A DNA stretch of 64,000 nt from Curtobacterium sp. VKM Ac-1395 (GCF_015350975.1 NZ_JADKRX010000001.1:496001-560000); one strand, 5' to 3'; counted from the stretch's first letter, positions 1 through 8,569 are shown. The notes: generated from the letters alone by a model not told the origin. Made by a program: numbers and translations.

Positions 1-1044
1 GTCTCCGTCCGCGAGATCCAGGCGCGGCTCCGCAGCAAGGCCTTCGTCGTGTCGGCCGCCATCCTGCTCGTGATGGTCGTCGCCTCGATCGTCGTCGGTG
101 GCCTCGTCGGGAAGGCCAGCTCCGACGACACCACCCCGGTCGCGGTCGTCGACGGTGTCTCGCTGCCCTCCACCGGCGGCCTCGACGTGACGCGCGTCGA
201 CGACCGTGCCGCCGCCGAGCAGCTGGTCCGCAGCGGTGACGTCGACGCCGCGATCGTGCCCGAGTCGGGTCCGCTCGGCTTCGGCGTGGTCGGCCTCGAC
301 CAGGCGCCGACGGACGTGGTGCAGGCGCTCGCCGTGTCGCCGCGCGTCGAGCTCCTCGACCCGGACGCCCTGCCGCCCGGGCTCGTGTCGCTCGTCGGGG
401 TCGCGTTCGGGGTCGTGTTCTTCGCCGCCGCGGTCACGTTCGGGCAGTCAATCGCGCAGAGCGTGGTCGAGGAGAAGTCGACCAGGGTCGTCGAGATCCT
501 GATGGCCGCGATCCCCGCCCGTGCACTGTTGGCGGGGAAGGTGCTCGGCAACAGCGTGATGGCGCTCGGGCAGATCGTCGCGATCGCGATCGCCGCGGCG
601 GTGACGCTCGCCGTGACCGGGCAGGACAACCTGTTCACGCTGCTCGGGCCGAGCATGCTCTGGTTCGTGGTGTTCTTCGCGATCGGGTTCGTGCTCATCG
701 CGGCGCTGTTCGCGGCGTCGGCAGCGCTGGTGTCCCGCCAGGAGGACGTCGGGAGCGTGACGACCCCGGTGATGATGCTCGTGATGATCCCGTACTTCCT
801 GATCATCTTCGCCGCGGACGACCCCACGGTGCTCGGGATCATGTCCTACGTGCCGTTCAGCGCCCCGATCGGGATGCCGATGCGGATCTTCCTGGGGACC
901 GCGGAGTGGTGGGAGCCGGTCGTGTCGCTGCTCGTCGTCATCGCGTCGGCCGCGCTCGTCGTGGTCATCGGCGCCCGGGTCTACGAGAACGCCCTGCTCC
1001 GGACGGGCGGTCGGGTCAAGCTGACCGAGGCACTGCAGCGCTGA
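1..1044 (+). CDS. ABC-2 type (NatB-like) transporter permease, 5' end cut by window
   Basis: The reading frame is open from base 1 (VSVREIQARLRSK...), so the gene begins upstream and 347 residues are visible. It looks like the permease of a Na+/drug ABC exporter of the NatB/ABC-2 family. An N-terminal membrane anchor is followed by an extracytoplasmic domain of about 100 residues, then about five hydrophobic segments. The motif VEEKSTRVVEILMAA, just after the second membrane segment, is characteristic of NatB-type permeases. The matching ATPase is expected upstream, outside the window. The gene ends in TGA and converges with the oxidoreductase pair on the other strand. The exported substrate cannot be told from sequence. 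Confidence 0.85.
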   Translation, partial: VSVREIQARLRSKAFVVSAAILLVMVVASIVVGGLVGKASSDDTTPVAVVDGVSLPSTGGLDVTRVDDRAAAEQLVRSGDVDAAIVPESGPLGFGVVGLDQAPTDVVQALAVSPRVELLDPDALPPGLVSLVGVAFGVVFFAAAVTFGQSIAQSVVEEKSTRVVEILMAAIPARALLAGKVLGNSVMALGQIVAIAIAAAVTLAVTGQDNLFTLLGPSMLWFVVFFAIGFVLIAALFAASAALVSRQEDVGSVTTPVMMLVMIPYFLIIFAADDPTVLGIMSYVPFSAPIGMPMRIFLGTAEWWEPVVSLLVVIASAALVVVIGARVYENALLRTGGRVKLTEALQR

Positions 1045-1075
1045 CGCGTCGGCGCTGCCGCGGGGCGTCGGCGAC

Positions 1076-2143
1076 TCACTCGCTGACCGCGACCGTCCGC
1101 CCCGTCCGCGCCGACTCCTGCGCTGCGAGCACGATCGACAGCGTCCGCAGCCCCACCCGCACGTCGGGCTGGGGCTGCACGCCGGTGCGGACCGCGTCGA
1201 GGAACGTGCGGAGCATCACGGCGTCGAGGTCGGCGCCGTAGCGTGCCTCGATCGGCAGCCCGGTCGCGGCCACGATCCCGTGCGCGGCCGGCCCGAAGAC
1301 GTCGAGCGACACCGTGCCACCGGTCCCCGCGACGTCGAGCGTCAGACCGCCCCACACCGCCGACGTGTCCGGCATGCTCCACGAGCAGTCGATCGCTGCG
1401 ATGAGGCCGTCCGCGTACGTGATCGTGACGAGCCCACCGGTCTCGGCGCTGGGCGGAGCGCCGCCCGCCGGATCGGCGCTGGCCCCACCGCCCACCCGCT
1501 CCGCGTGCAGCACCCGGTTGGTCACCGCCGTCACCGTCCGCGGCGCCGACCCCGTCAGCGCCTCGAGCAGGTCGGCGATGTGCACGACGTGGTCGGCCAG
1601 CGCACCGCCGCCCGACAGCGCCGGGTCGGTGAACCAGTCGCGGCTGAGCGGCAGCATCCCGTTGTTGGCTCCGCGCACGGAGAACAGCTGGCCGAGTGCC
1701 CCGGCCTCGTGCGTGGCCCGCAGCGTCGCGAACGCCGAGGCGAACCGCACGGGGAACGCCACCATGAGCAGCACGCCGGCACGCTCGACGGCGTCGCGGA
1801 TGGCCAGGCCGTCCTCCCACGTGGTGGCGAGCGGCTTCTCGCAGAGGACGTGCACACCGGCCGCCGCCGCGCGCTCCACCAGCTCCCGGTGTCGGGCGTT
1901 CTCGCTCGTGACGACGACCGCGTCCGGGCCCCAGGCGAAGAGGTCGGCGTACGAGTCCGCGTACTCGACCCCGAGCGCCTCGGCCAGCTCGCGTCCCCGC
2001 AGCTCGTCCCTCGTCGTCCCGGTGCTGACGCCGTCGGGGTCGGAGCCGATGACGTCGACGTCCGGCATCGCCCGCAGCGCCGACAGGTACCCGAGGGCGT
2101 GCGTGTGCGCGAAGGACAGCACCCCGATCCGCAACGCGGTCAC
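1076..2143 (-). CDS. Gfo/Idh/MocA family oxidoreductase
   Basis: A 355-residue NAD(P)-dependent dehydrogenase of the Gfo/Idh/MocA family, which usually oxidises sugars, inositols or their derivatives. The family signature EKP is at residues 102-104 (CEKPLATTWEDG) and the C-terminal alpha/beta substrate domain follows. The N-terminal dinucleotide loop is unusual: where relatives have GxGxxG, this protein has GVLSFAHTHALGY. The start is GTG and overlaps the stop of the upstream oxidoreductase by four bases (GTGA), so the two are translationally coupled and probably act on one substrate. The substrate is unknown. Confidence 0.85.
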   Translation of the reverse strand: MTALRIGVLSFAHTHALGYLSALRAMPDVDVIGSDPDGVSTGTTRDELRGRELAEALGVEYADSYADLFAWGPDAVVVTSENARHRELVERAAAAGVHVLCEKPLATTWEDGLAIRDAVERAGVLLMVAFPVRFASAFATLRATHEAGALGQLFSVRGANNGMLPLSRDWFTDPALSGGGALADHVVHIADLLEALTGSAPRTVTAVTNRVLHAERVGGGASADPAGGAPPSAETGGLVTITYADGLIAAIDCSWSMPDTSAVWGGLTLDVAGTGGTVSLDVFGPAAHGIVAATGLPIEARYGADLDAVMLRTFLDAVRTGVQPQPDVRVGLRTLSIVLAAQESARTGRTVAVSE

Positions 2144-3147
2144 GACAGCACCTCCGGTTGTCCGCTCGCGATCGAGCGCAGCGCGGCGTTGGCGATCCGC
2201 ACGGCGGCTGCCCCGTCCTCGGCCGTGACCCGGGGAGCGGGACCGGTGCCGGCGATCGCCCCCACGAAGTCGGCGAGCTCCAGCCCGTACGGGTCCTCGG
2301 CCGGGTCGACCTGCGGCAGGAACCCGTCGACGGCCTCGGGCACCGCGAGGTCCGCGACGGAGTCGAGTTCGTCACGCGACCGGTGGGACAGGCTGCCGAG
2401 GGTCCCGGTCACCGAGTACTCGGTCGTGAACGCCAGGTGCTGCGGCCCCCAGACCCCGGCGACGTGGCTGATCGCGCCGGATGCGTGCGTGAGCAGCACG
2501 TGCGCCGCGGCGACCGGCTCGGCCGCCGTCCCGGAGCGCACCGCGATGGCGGAGACGGTGGTGACCTCGCCGGCGATCCACCGCGCGATGTCGAGGTCGT
2601 GGATCATCTGGTCCATCACGATCCCGCCCGACAGTTCCGTGTCCGCGAACCACGCGGTCCGGATCGGGAAGGCGCCGGACCGCACGAACCGCAGGACCGC
2701 GAGATCGCCCAGGAGGCCCGTGGCCACGGCCTCCTGCAGGCGCGCGTACGCGGGGAACCAGCGCACCACCTGGGCCGGGTACAGCGCTCGGCCTGCGTCC
2801 CGAGCGCGCTGCACCAGGTCCGCCGCGTCCGCGTCGGTCCGCGCGAGCGGCTTCTCGGAGATGACGTCCTTGCCGGCGTCGAGGGCTGCGCGGACGACTT
2901 CCGCGTGGGCGAACGTCGGCGTCACGACGTCGACCACGTCGACGACGTCGAGCAGGGCCGCGAGCGAGTCGACCACCGTGATCGACGACCCGGTGGCGAG
3001 AGCGGTCTCCGCGAACGCTGCCGCGAGGTCCTCGGCGCCGTCCCGGGCGAAGACGACCACCGGCCCGAGGCGCAGCAGCCCGGGCATGTGGGCGTGGGCG
3101 ATGCCGCCGGCCCCGACGAGGCCGATCCGGAGCGGTGTCGCGGGCAT
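2140..3147 (-). CDS. Gfo/Idh/MocA family oxidoreductase
   Basis: A 335-residue member of the same family as the gene it overlaps. It has a canonical Rossmann start (RIGLVGAGGIAHAHMPGL), the EKP motif at residues 98-100 and a central DQMIHDLDIARW segment that carries the usual catalytic Asp/His region. The ATG at 3147 is preceded by AAGGAG about six bases upstream; an in-frame ATG 42 bases further out has no such site and was not chosen. The gene starts 80 bp after the gpgS-like gene, so it may belong to the same transcript. Two consecutive family members often work as successive steps on a cyclitol or sugar, but the substrate is not identifiable. Confidence 0.87.
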   Translation of the reverse strand: MPATPLRIGLVGAGGIAHAHMPGLLRLGPVVVFARDGAEDLAAAFAETALATGSSITVVDSLAALLDVVDVVDVVTPTFAHAEVVRAALDAGKDVISEKPLARTDADAADLVQRARDAGRALYPAQVVRWFPAYARLQEAVATGLLGDLAVLRFVRSGAFPIRTAWFADTELSGGIVMDQMIHDLDIARWIAGEVTTVSAIAVRSGTAAEPVAAAHVLLTHASGAISHVAGVWGPQHLAFTTEYSVTGTLGSLSHRSRDELDSVADLAVPEAVDGFLPQVDPAEDPYGLELADFVGAIAGTGPAPRVTAEDGAAAVRIANAALRSIASGQPEVLS

Positions 3148-3227
3148 CGGGCTCCTTGCGGGTGGGTCGACGGTGACGGTGCTGCCCATGCTAGCCAGCT
3201 GCCCGCGCCGGCCGTGCTGGCCGCGGG

Positions 3228-4442
3228 TCAGTCCACCTGGTCGGCCTCGACCGCCGCGCTCAGGCGCTCGAGGACGTCCGGCACCGCCGACCGCACCCGG
3301 CTCCAGCTCGGGATGAACGGCTTGTCGTTCGGCCTCGCGGTGAACGCGCTGCCGGCGTCGAGGACGGCCTGCGTGAAGAGCTCGACCGCGGCCTCCTCGG
3401 CGTGCTGGTCGAACGCCAGACCGTTCATCACGGCCTCGTGCCGGTAGACCTCGACGATGTCGAGCGCGTTCCGGTAGTAGGTCGCCTTGAGCACCCGGAA
3501 GGAGTCCGACGTCAGCGGGACCCCCATCGTGGCGAGCTTCCGGAACAGCGACTGCACGATGTCGTTGCCCATCCGTGCGAGTCCGCCGGTGCCGTCGGCC
3601 TCGGCGAGCGGCTGGTGCTTGTGGTCGTAGTCGTGGGCGATCTCGACCTGACAGACCTGCCGCGTCGCGTAGTCGCGGTACACCTCGGACAGCATCCCGA
3701 TCTCGAGCCCCCAGCCGCCCGGGATCTTCAGGCCGTTCAGCACGTGCGCGCGCATCGCGAACTCGCCGGACAGCGGGTAGCGGAAGCTCGCGAGGTACTC
3801 CAGGTACTCGGACTCCCCGTACACCTGGCGGAGCGACCGGAGCAGCGGCCCGACGAGCAGCCGTCCGACCCGTCCGTTGATGCGACCGTCGGCGACGCGG
3901 GCGTAGTAGCCCTTCGAGAACTCGTAGTCGAACGCCGGGTTCGCGAGCGGGTACAGCAGCCGCGCGAGCATGCCCCGCTCGTACGTCGTGATGTCGCTGT
4001 CGTGCAGGGCGATGCACTCGGCCCGCTCCGACGCCAGGGCGTACCCGGTGCAGTACCAGACGTTGCGGCCCTTGCCCGGCTCACCAGGTGCCAGGCCGGC
4101 GCGGTCGAGCTCGGCGTCGAGGGCACGGAGCCGCGGCCCGTCGTTCCACAGGATCCGGTGCCGCTGCGGCAGGCGCGAGAAGAACTCCCGGGCGTGCTCG
4201 AACTGTGCGCGGTCGGCCCGGTCGAGCCCGATGACGATCTCGCTGAGCCAGTCCGCCTCGGCCAGCTCGTCGACGATCCGCTCGAGGGCCGGTCGTTCGA
4301 GCTCCGAGTACAGCGCCGGCAGGATCAGGCTCATCGGGCGCTTCTCGGCGAAGCCCCGGAGCTCGTCCTCGATGCTCGCGGTGCTGCGTCGGGTCAGGTC
4401 GTGGAACGTCGTGATGACGCCGTTCTGGTGGAAGTCGCTCAT
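3228..4442 (-). CDS. gpgS: glucosyl-3-phosphoglycerate (or mannosyl-3-phosphoglycerate) synthase
   Basis: A 404-residue retaining glycosyltransferase of the GpgS type. It would join the sugar of an NDP-sugar to 3-phosphoglycerate, the first step to glucosylglycerate or mannosylglycerate, a compatible solute. The nucleotide-sugar fold starts at LILPALYSE (residues 39-47), the metal-binding acidic motif is HDSD (147-150) and a GWGLEIGMLSEVYR acceptor region follows. The length fits the roughly 400-residue Methanococcoides/Persephonella type rather than the shorter mycobacterial GpgS. The stop codon of the matching HAD phosphatase overlaps its ATG (ATGA), which supports the pathway call. GAGGGG lies about seven bases before the ATG. 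Donor sugar identity is not resolved. Confidence 0.8.
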   Translation of the reverse strand: MSDFHQNGVITTFHDLTRRSTASIEDELRGFAEKRPMSLILPALYSELERPALERIVDELAEADWLSEIVIGLDRADRAQFEHAREFFSRLPQRHRILWNDGPRLRALDAELDRAGLAPGEPGKGRNVWYCTGYALASERAECIALHDSDITTYERGMLARLLYPLANPAFDYEFSKGYYARVADGRINGRVGRLLVGPLLRSLRQVYGESEYLEYLASFRYPLSGEFAMRAHVLNGLKIPGGWGLEIGMLSEVYRDYATRQVCQVEIAHDYDHKHQPLAEADGTGGLARMGNDIVQSLFRKLATMGVPLTSDSFRVLKATYYRNALDIVEVYRHEAVMNGLAFDQHAEEAAVELFTQAVLDAGSAFTARPNDKPFIPSWSRVRSAVPDVLERLSAAVEADQVD

Positions 4443-5239
4443 CGGTCGCCCCTCAGGAAGTGGTTCAGTCCCTCGGCCCACCCCTGCGGGGCCGTGGTGG
4501 TCGTGCGGTGGACCCGCTCGGCGCGGTCGTCGGCGAGTGGCCCCGGTGCCGGTCCGACGCCGCGGACGACGACGGCCAGGTCGACGGCGTCGAGCATCGC
4601 GGTGTCGTTCGGTCCGTCGCCGAGGCCGATGGTCCGCGGTACGGACCCGGTCCGTCGTTCGTGGTCGGCGACCAGTGTCCGGACGGCGGCGCCCTTGTCA
4701 GCTCCGGCCGGCAGCACGTGCCAGAAGCGGCCGCCGCGGACCAGGTCGAAGCCGGCCTCGGTCAGTGCCGACCGGACGGCTTCGGCGCGGTGGTCGTCGC
4801 GCGGGTCCCAGCGCAGGACCTCGGAGGCGGTGCGGCACCGGGCAGCGCGCGCCCCGGCGAGGTCGAGGCCCGTCCAGGCCGCGACCTCCACGTCCGACGC
4901 GCCGGAGAACGTCGCGAGCTGCAGGCCCAGCGCGCGTCGGACCCGCTCGAGTGCGGCGTGGAGTCGACCGAGGTCGCCGTCCGCGGGCCCGGTCAGCTGC
5001 CTGCCGTCCACGCCGACGACGACCGCGCCGTTCTCGGCGACGAACGGCTGCCCAGTGAGGCCAGTCCGTGCCTGCAGCGCCGTGATCTCGACCGCGGTCT
5101 TGCTGCTGCAGAACACCACGGGGACACTCGCTCGCCGCAGCCGGTCGAGCATCGGCAGCGCCGCGTCGAACGTGTAGTCGTGGTGGTCGAGCAGGGTGCC
5201 GTCGAGGTCGGTGACGACCATCAGGTCGGGTTCTGGCAT
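4439..5239 (-). CDS. HAD-IIB phosphatase, glucosyl/mannosyl-3-phosphoglycerate phosphatase
   Basis: A 266-residue HAD phosphatase of the mannosyl-3-phosphoglycerate phosphatase branch. It removes the phosphate left by the synthase encoded immediately downstream. All HAD motifs are visible: DLDGT with the nucleophile Asp11 and general acid Asp13, CSSKT as motif II, the Lys of ADKGAAV as motif III, and GLGDGPNDTAML as motif IV near residue 205. A GGAG lies about five bases before the ATG. The gene is first in its unit; behind it the synthase and possibly the two oxidoreductases follow. The strong hairpin at 5324-5364 separates it from the MATE gene upstream. Confidence 0.85.
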   Translation of the reverse strand: MPEPDLMVVTDLDGTLLDHHDYTFDAALPMLDRLRRASVPVVFCSSKTAVEITALQARTGLTGQPFVAENGAVVVGVDGRQLTGPADGDLGRLHAALERVRRALGLQLATFSGASDVEVAAWTGLDLAGARAARCRTASEVLRWDPRDDHRAEAVRSALTEAGFDLVRGGRFWHVLPAGADKGAAVRTLVADHERRTGSVPRTIGLGDGPNDTAMLDAVDLAVVVRGVGPAPGPLADDRAERVHRTTTTAPQGWAEGLNHFLRGDR

Positions 5240-5323
5240 CGGTCTCCACTCGCGGCTGGCTGGGCTGCGGGCGGCGATGCCCGCCGACCAGCCTGCCACC
5301 TGCGGTGGACGCGCGGGTGAACA

Positions 5324-5364
5324 GACGGGAGGCTCCCCACCGGACCGGTGGGGAGCCTCCCGTC
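5324..5364 (-). terminator. long perfect palindrome, terminator of the MATE unit
   Basis: Two 20-base arms, beginning GACGGGAGGCTC and ending GAGCCTCCCGTC, flank one central base. The RNA would form an extremely stable hairpin 19 bases past the MATE stop codon and before the phosphatase gene. There is no U-tract, as is usual in very GC-rich actinobacteria. The outer sequence recurs in other hairpins of this window. Confidence 0.8.
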
Positions 5365-5382
5365 CGGTGGCCCGCCCGTCCG

Positions 5383-6807
5383 TCACGCCGCCTGTTCCAG
5401 CACCGCCTCGGCGCGCTCCGCGCTGCCCGCGTCGAGCCCGCGGTCGATGCGGCCCCGCGCCGCGAGCCAGATCACGACGCCGGCCAGGAAGACCAGGACC
5501 TCGGTGATCGTCAGCGCCCAGATGATGCCGGCGAGCCTGAACCACAGGTTGCCGAGCAGGACGATCGGGATGAACAGCACGCCCTGCGCCAGGGACATCG
5601 CGATCGCCGGGGTCGCGAGTCCCGCCGCCTGGAACAGCGACGTGAACAACCCCGTGAACCCGTTCACCACCGTCGCGACGAGCTGCGCGACCAGGATCGT
5701 CAGGCCGATCGCCAGCACCGAGTGGTCCGAGGAGAAGACGGTGAAGACCTGCTCCCGGAAGACGAACACCGTGCCGGAGAACACCAGCACGATCGCACCG
5801 ACCGTCAGCGCCGAGGCCCGCAGCGCCGAGCGGAGGCGCTCCCGGTCGCCCTTGCCGTACGCGTAGGCCAGCAGCGGCAGGACCCCGATCGTGACGCCCA
5901 TCACCAGGAACTCCGGCACCTGGGCGATCCGGACGGCCACGCCCATCGCGGCCAGGGGGTCGTCGCCGTACTGCGCGGCCAGGTTGTTGAGCACGAGGGT
6001 CGTGACGATGAGGAACCCGGCCTGCAGCAGCTCGCTGACGCCGATGCCGAACACCGGACCGAGCACCGAGCGGCGGAGTGTGAACCAGCGCAGCGACAGG
6101 CTGACGTTCTCGCTGTGCGTGCCGAGCCACCGCACCCAGTAGACGATGCTCACGAGGTTCGCGAGCCCCACCGCGAGCGCAGCGCCCGCGACGCCCCAGT
6201 GCAGCACCAGGATGAACAGCACGTCGAACACCAGGTTCCCGACGGTCGACAGGATCAACCCGACCATCGCCTGGCGGGCGGCTCCCTCGGCGCGGATCAT
6301 CTGCTCCAGGCAGAACGCCGCGGCGAGCACCGGCACGAAGGCGAGCATCACGCCGACGTAGGCGCTGGTCGCCGGCACCGCCGCGGCGTCCGCCCCGAGC
6401 AGCCCGACCAGGGGCCGCAGGAACAGCAGCCCGAGGCCGCCGAGCACGATGCCCGTCACGACCGAGCCCCAGACGGCGAAGGACGCGACGTGCTTGATCT
6501 CGCCCGCCGTGGCGGGGTCGTGCTCGGAGGCACCGAGCAACCGCGACATGAGCGAGCTGCCCCCGACGCCGAACACGCCGCCGACCGCCATCACCAGCCC
6601 GAGCAGCGGCGTGCCGAAGGTGATCGCCGCGAGCAGCGAGGTGTCGTGCTGCGCGCCGATGAAGCCCGCGTTGATGACGTTGTACAGGGCGCTGACGACC
6701 ATCGCCGCGGCCATCGGCACACACAGGTGCACGAGGGCTCGGGCGATGGGGGCGGCGGAGAGGTACCAGCGGTTCTTCTCCGCTGCGGTGGTGATGGTGG
6801 TGCTCAT
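5383..6807 (-). CDS. MATE family efflux transporter
   Basis: A 474-residue polytopic membrane protein with the twelve-helix pattern of the multidrug and toxic compound extrusion family. Typical segments are PMAAAMVVSALYNVINAGFIG near the N terminus and GGVFGVGGSSLMSRLLG in the loop after the second helix. It would export cationic drugs or metabolites in exchange for Na+ or H+. The start is supported by GAAGGGGA about seven bases upstream. The MarR regulator gene lies upstream on the same strand, 201 bp away, so regulator and exporter are probably one regulated unit. The substrate is not predictable. Confidence 0.9.
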   Translation of the reverse strand: MSTTITTAAEKNRWYLSAAPIARALVHLCVPMAAAMVVSALYNVINAGFIGAQHDTSLLAAITFGTPLLGLVMAVGGVFGVGGSSLMSRLLGASEHDPATAGEIKHVASFAVWGSVVTGIVLGGLGLLFLRPLVGLLGADAAAVPATSAYVGVMLAFVPVLAAAFCLEQMIRAEGAARQAMVGLILSTVGNLVFDVLFILVLHWGVAGAALAVGLANLVSIVYWVRWLGTHSENVSLSLRWFTLRRSVLGPVFGIGVSELLQAGFLIVTTLVLNNLAAQYGDDPLAAMGVAVRIAQVPEFLVMGVTIGVLPLLAYAYGKGDRERLRSALRASALTVGAIVLVFSGTVFVFREQVFTVFSSDHSVLAIGLTILVAQLVATVVNGFTGLFTSLFQAAGLATPAIAMSLAQGVLFIPIVLLGNLWFRLAGIIWALTITEVLVFLAGVVIWLAARGRIDRGLDAGSAERAEAVLEQAA

Positions 6808-7008
6808 GGCTGTCCCCTTCCGGGCAGGGCTGAGCGCGCGCCGACGAGGGCCGGCACGGCATGGCTGACGGCGCGACGGCAGGGGCCGTCACGTGGCGCG
6901 GTGGTCCCTTCGGCGGGACCGCACGCGTCGTGCGATGTCCCGGCCCGGCGGGACCGTCGGGTGGGCAGGCTGGCGCCTCCGGCGGACGGCCGGGAGGCTC
7001 TGCTGCGG
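6808..7008. other. regulator-exporter spacer with small hairpins
   Basis: These 201 bases between the MarR stop and the MATE start hold no convincing gene. Two short inverted repeats are visible: GGTCCC at 6903-6908 with GGGACC at 6915-6920, and GCCTCC at 6975-6980 with GGAGGC at 6993-6998. They could attenuate read-through from the regulator gene or shield a second promoter for the exporter. Confidence 0.4.
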
Positions 7009-7446
7009 TTACCGGGTGGGTTCCGGCAGCTCGGCGGTCACCGTGAGCAGGAGGTCGCGGAGCGTGGCGCGCTCGTCCGGACTGAGCGGGGCGAGCAGGC
7101 GGTCGTCGAGGGCGAGCATCGCGTCCTCGAACCCGGCGATCAGGTCGATGCCGGTGGGGGTGGCGTACACGAGCTTCGTCCGGGCGTTGCCGGCGTCGGC
7201 TCGTCGTTCGATGAGGCCCCGTTTCTCGAGCCCCTGCAGGAGGCTCGACACGCTGGCCGCACTGGTCCGGGTCATCTCGGCGATGTCGCGCTGGATGGCG
7301 CCCGGGTTCTGCTGCAGGTAGCCGAGCACGAAGCTCTGCTCGTGCGAGAGCTCGCGCTCCCGCACCCACTCGTCCGCGGCCTTGCGCTGGGCCCACCCGA
7401 TCCAGCGCATGAGCTGGAGTGGTGTGTCGAAGTGCGGTGCCTGCAT
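7009..7446 (-). CDS. MarR family transcriptional regulator
   Basis: A 145-residue winged-helix protein of the MarR family. The helix-turn-helix lies around residues 55-80 (IQRDIAEMTRTSAASVSSLLQGLEKRGLI written across two stretches) and the wing follows at ERRADAGNARTKLVYAT. Such dimers usually repress an adjacent exporter until a toxic ligand binds, and the MATE gene directly downstream is the obvious target. The frame can be extended upstream by 24 codons, but a near-consensus promoter whose -10 ends seven bases before the ATG at 7446 makes that ATG the start of a leaderless message. No Shine-Dalgarno is present. Confidence 0.88.
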   Translation of the reverse strand: MQAPHFDTPLQLMRWIGWAQRKAADEWVRERELSHEQSFVLGYLQQNPGAIQRDIAEMTRTSAASVSSLLQGLEKRGLIERRADAGNARTKLVYATPTGIDLIAGFEDAMLALDDRLLAPLSPDERATLRDLLLTVTAELPEPTR

Positions 7447-7453
7447 GATCAGA

Positions 7454-7482
7454 ACTCTAAGTGTTCGACCTCTAACTGTCAA
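7454..7482 (-). promoter_or_regulatory. sigma70-type promoter of the MarR gene, leaderless
   Basis: On the minus strand TTGACA (7477-7482) and TAGAGT (7454-7459) are separated by exactly 17 bases. The -35 is perfect and the -10 matches four of six. Transcription would start at about 7447-7446, at the ATG itself. TTAGAG occurs twice between the elements in direct orientation and may be a repressor half-site. Confidence 0.75.
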
Positions 7483-7513
7483 CCGAGGGGGTGTCGCGGC
7501 GGTCCTTGCGCGA

Positions 7514-7704
7514 GACACCGGTGTCTTGGAGCGAGACGCCGGTGTCTTCCCGAGGCGCCGCCGTTTTCCGCGGCGTCTCAGCGCAACACCGGTGTCGTGC
7601 GGGTGGGGGTGGGGGTGGGGTGCGGGCGGGGTGAGGCCGGAGTCAGTGCGACGCCGGCGTCTGGGTGTGGGACGCCGGTGTCTCGCGGGCGGGACGCAGG
7701 CGTC
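7514..7704. repeat. cluster of GACRCCGGYGTC half-elements around a full 62-bp copy
   Basis: The twelve-base palindrome-like word GACRCCGGYGTC, or a one-base variant, occurs at 7514-7525, 7535-7546, 7585-7596, 7650-7661, 7671-7682 and 7693-7704. The second and third form one complete 62-bp element. The last three lie inside the 3' end of the DUF808 gene, so the repeat cluster straddles coding and non-coding DNA. Confidence 0.75.
7535..7596. repeat. 62-bp nested palindromic element, copy A
   Basis: Outer arms GACGCCGGTGTC (7535-7546) and AACACCGGTGTC (7585-7596) enclose an inner stem, GAGGCGCCGC (7552-7561) with GCGGCGTCTC (7570-7579). Length and the 50-base spacing between outer arms are identical in the other three copies at 20484, 33379 and 56071. 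It lies between the DUF808 stop and the MarR start. Confidence 0.8.
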
Positions 7705-8554
7705 GGATGCCGGTGAGGACGAGCACGACGACGGCGCCGAGCACGAGACCGAACACGGCAGAGGATGCGGTGTCCGCGAACCACTCCACGACGGGCCCGG
7801 CGGGCTCCACCGCGTGCGTGATGACGTGCAGCAGGTCGTACGGTCCGTGCCAGAACGTCTCGGCGAGGTTGGCGATCACGAGGTGCCCACCGACCCAGAG
7901 CATGGCGACGGTCCCGACGATGCCGATCGTGCGGAACACGGCGGGCATCGAGCGCACGATGCCGTCACCGAACCGCCGCAGCCCTTCGGAGGGGTGCTCC
8001 ATCAGCCGCAGGCCGACGTCGTCGATCTTCACCAGGAGTGCCACCGCGCCGTAGACGAGCGCGGTCATGCCGAGGGCGATGAGCGCCAGCGCGCCGAGGG
8101 TCAGCCAGAAGCCCATGTCGGGGTCGAGGCTGGCGAGCGCGATGAGCATGATCTCGGTGCTGAGGATCAGGTCGGTCCGGATGGCGCCGAACACGAGCTT
8201 GCGTTCGTCGCGGGAGTCGTCCTCGGCGGAGACGTGGTGGTGGCCGAACCACTCGGCGACCTTCTCCGCGCCCTCGAAGCAGAGGTAGGTGCCACCGATG
8301 ACGAGCAGCCACGGCAGCACCCACGGCGCGAACGACGACAGCAGCAGCGCCACCGGGATGATGATGACGAACTTGTTGAACAGGCTGCCGAGCGCGATCC
8401 GCCCGACGACGGGGAGTTCCCTGGCGGGCGCGAGTCCCTGCACGTACTGCGGGGTGACGGCCGCGTCGTCGATGACGACCCCGGCGGTCTTCGCGCTGGC
8501 CTTGAGTGCGGCGGAGAGGATGTCGTCGACGACGGCGAGCAGTCCAACGGACAT
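7643..8554 (-). CDS. DUF808 family inner-membrane protein (YedI-like)
   Basis: A 303-residue integral membrane protein of the DUF808 family, whose function is unknown. Family features are the N-terminal segment MSVGLLAVVDDI with ASAKTAGVVIDDAAVTPQYV, followed by the paired segment GTYLCFEGAEKVAEW and about six to seven hydrophobic helices. The last 19 or so residues (ending ETPASHTQTPASH) are encoded by copies of the GACGCCGGCGTC repeat word, so the C-terminal tail is probably a by-product of repeat insertion rather than conserved protein. A 20-codon ORF ends 15 bases before its start. The upstream sequence GGGAACC is a weak ribosome site. Confidence 0.88.
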   Translation of the reverse strand: MSVGLLAVVDDILSAALKASAKTAGVVIDDAAVTPQYVQGLAPARELPVVGRIALGSLFNKFVIIIPVALLLSSFAPWVLPWLLVIGGTYLCFEGAEKVAEWFGHHHVSAEDDSRDERKLVFGAIRTDLILSTEIMLIALASLDPDMGFWLTLGALALIALGMTALVYGAVALLVKIDDVGLRLMEHPSEGLRRFGDGIVRSMPAVFRTIGIVGTVAMLWVGGHLVIANLAETFWHGPYDLLHVITHAVEPAGPVVEWFADTASSAVFGLVLGAVVVLVLTGIRRLRPARETPASHTQTPASH

Positions 8555-8569
8555 GTGCGGTTCCCGGTC

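Noticed and set aside
3147..3189. Earlier ATG for the second Gfo/Idh gene (14 codons further out)
   Set aside because: No ribosome site precedes it, whereas AAGGAG is six bases before the inner ATG and the Rossmann strand begins immediately after.
1280..3316. Long open frame antisense to the two Gfo/Idh oxidoreductases
   Set aside because: Low-complexity Arg/Ala-rich product without domains, while the opposite strand encodes two intact oxidoreductases with overlap and ribosome site.
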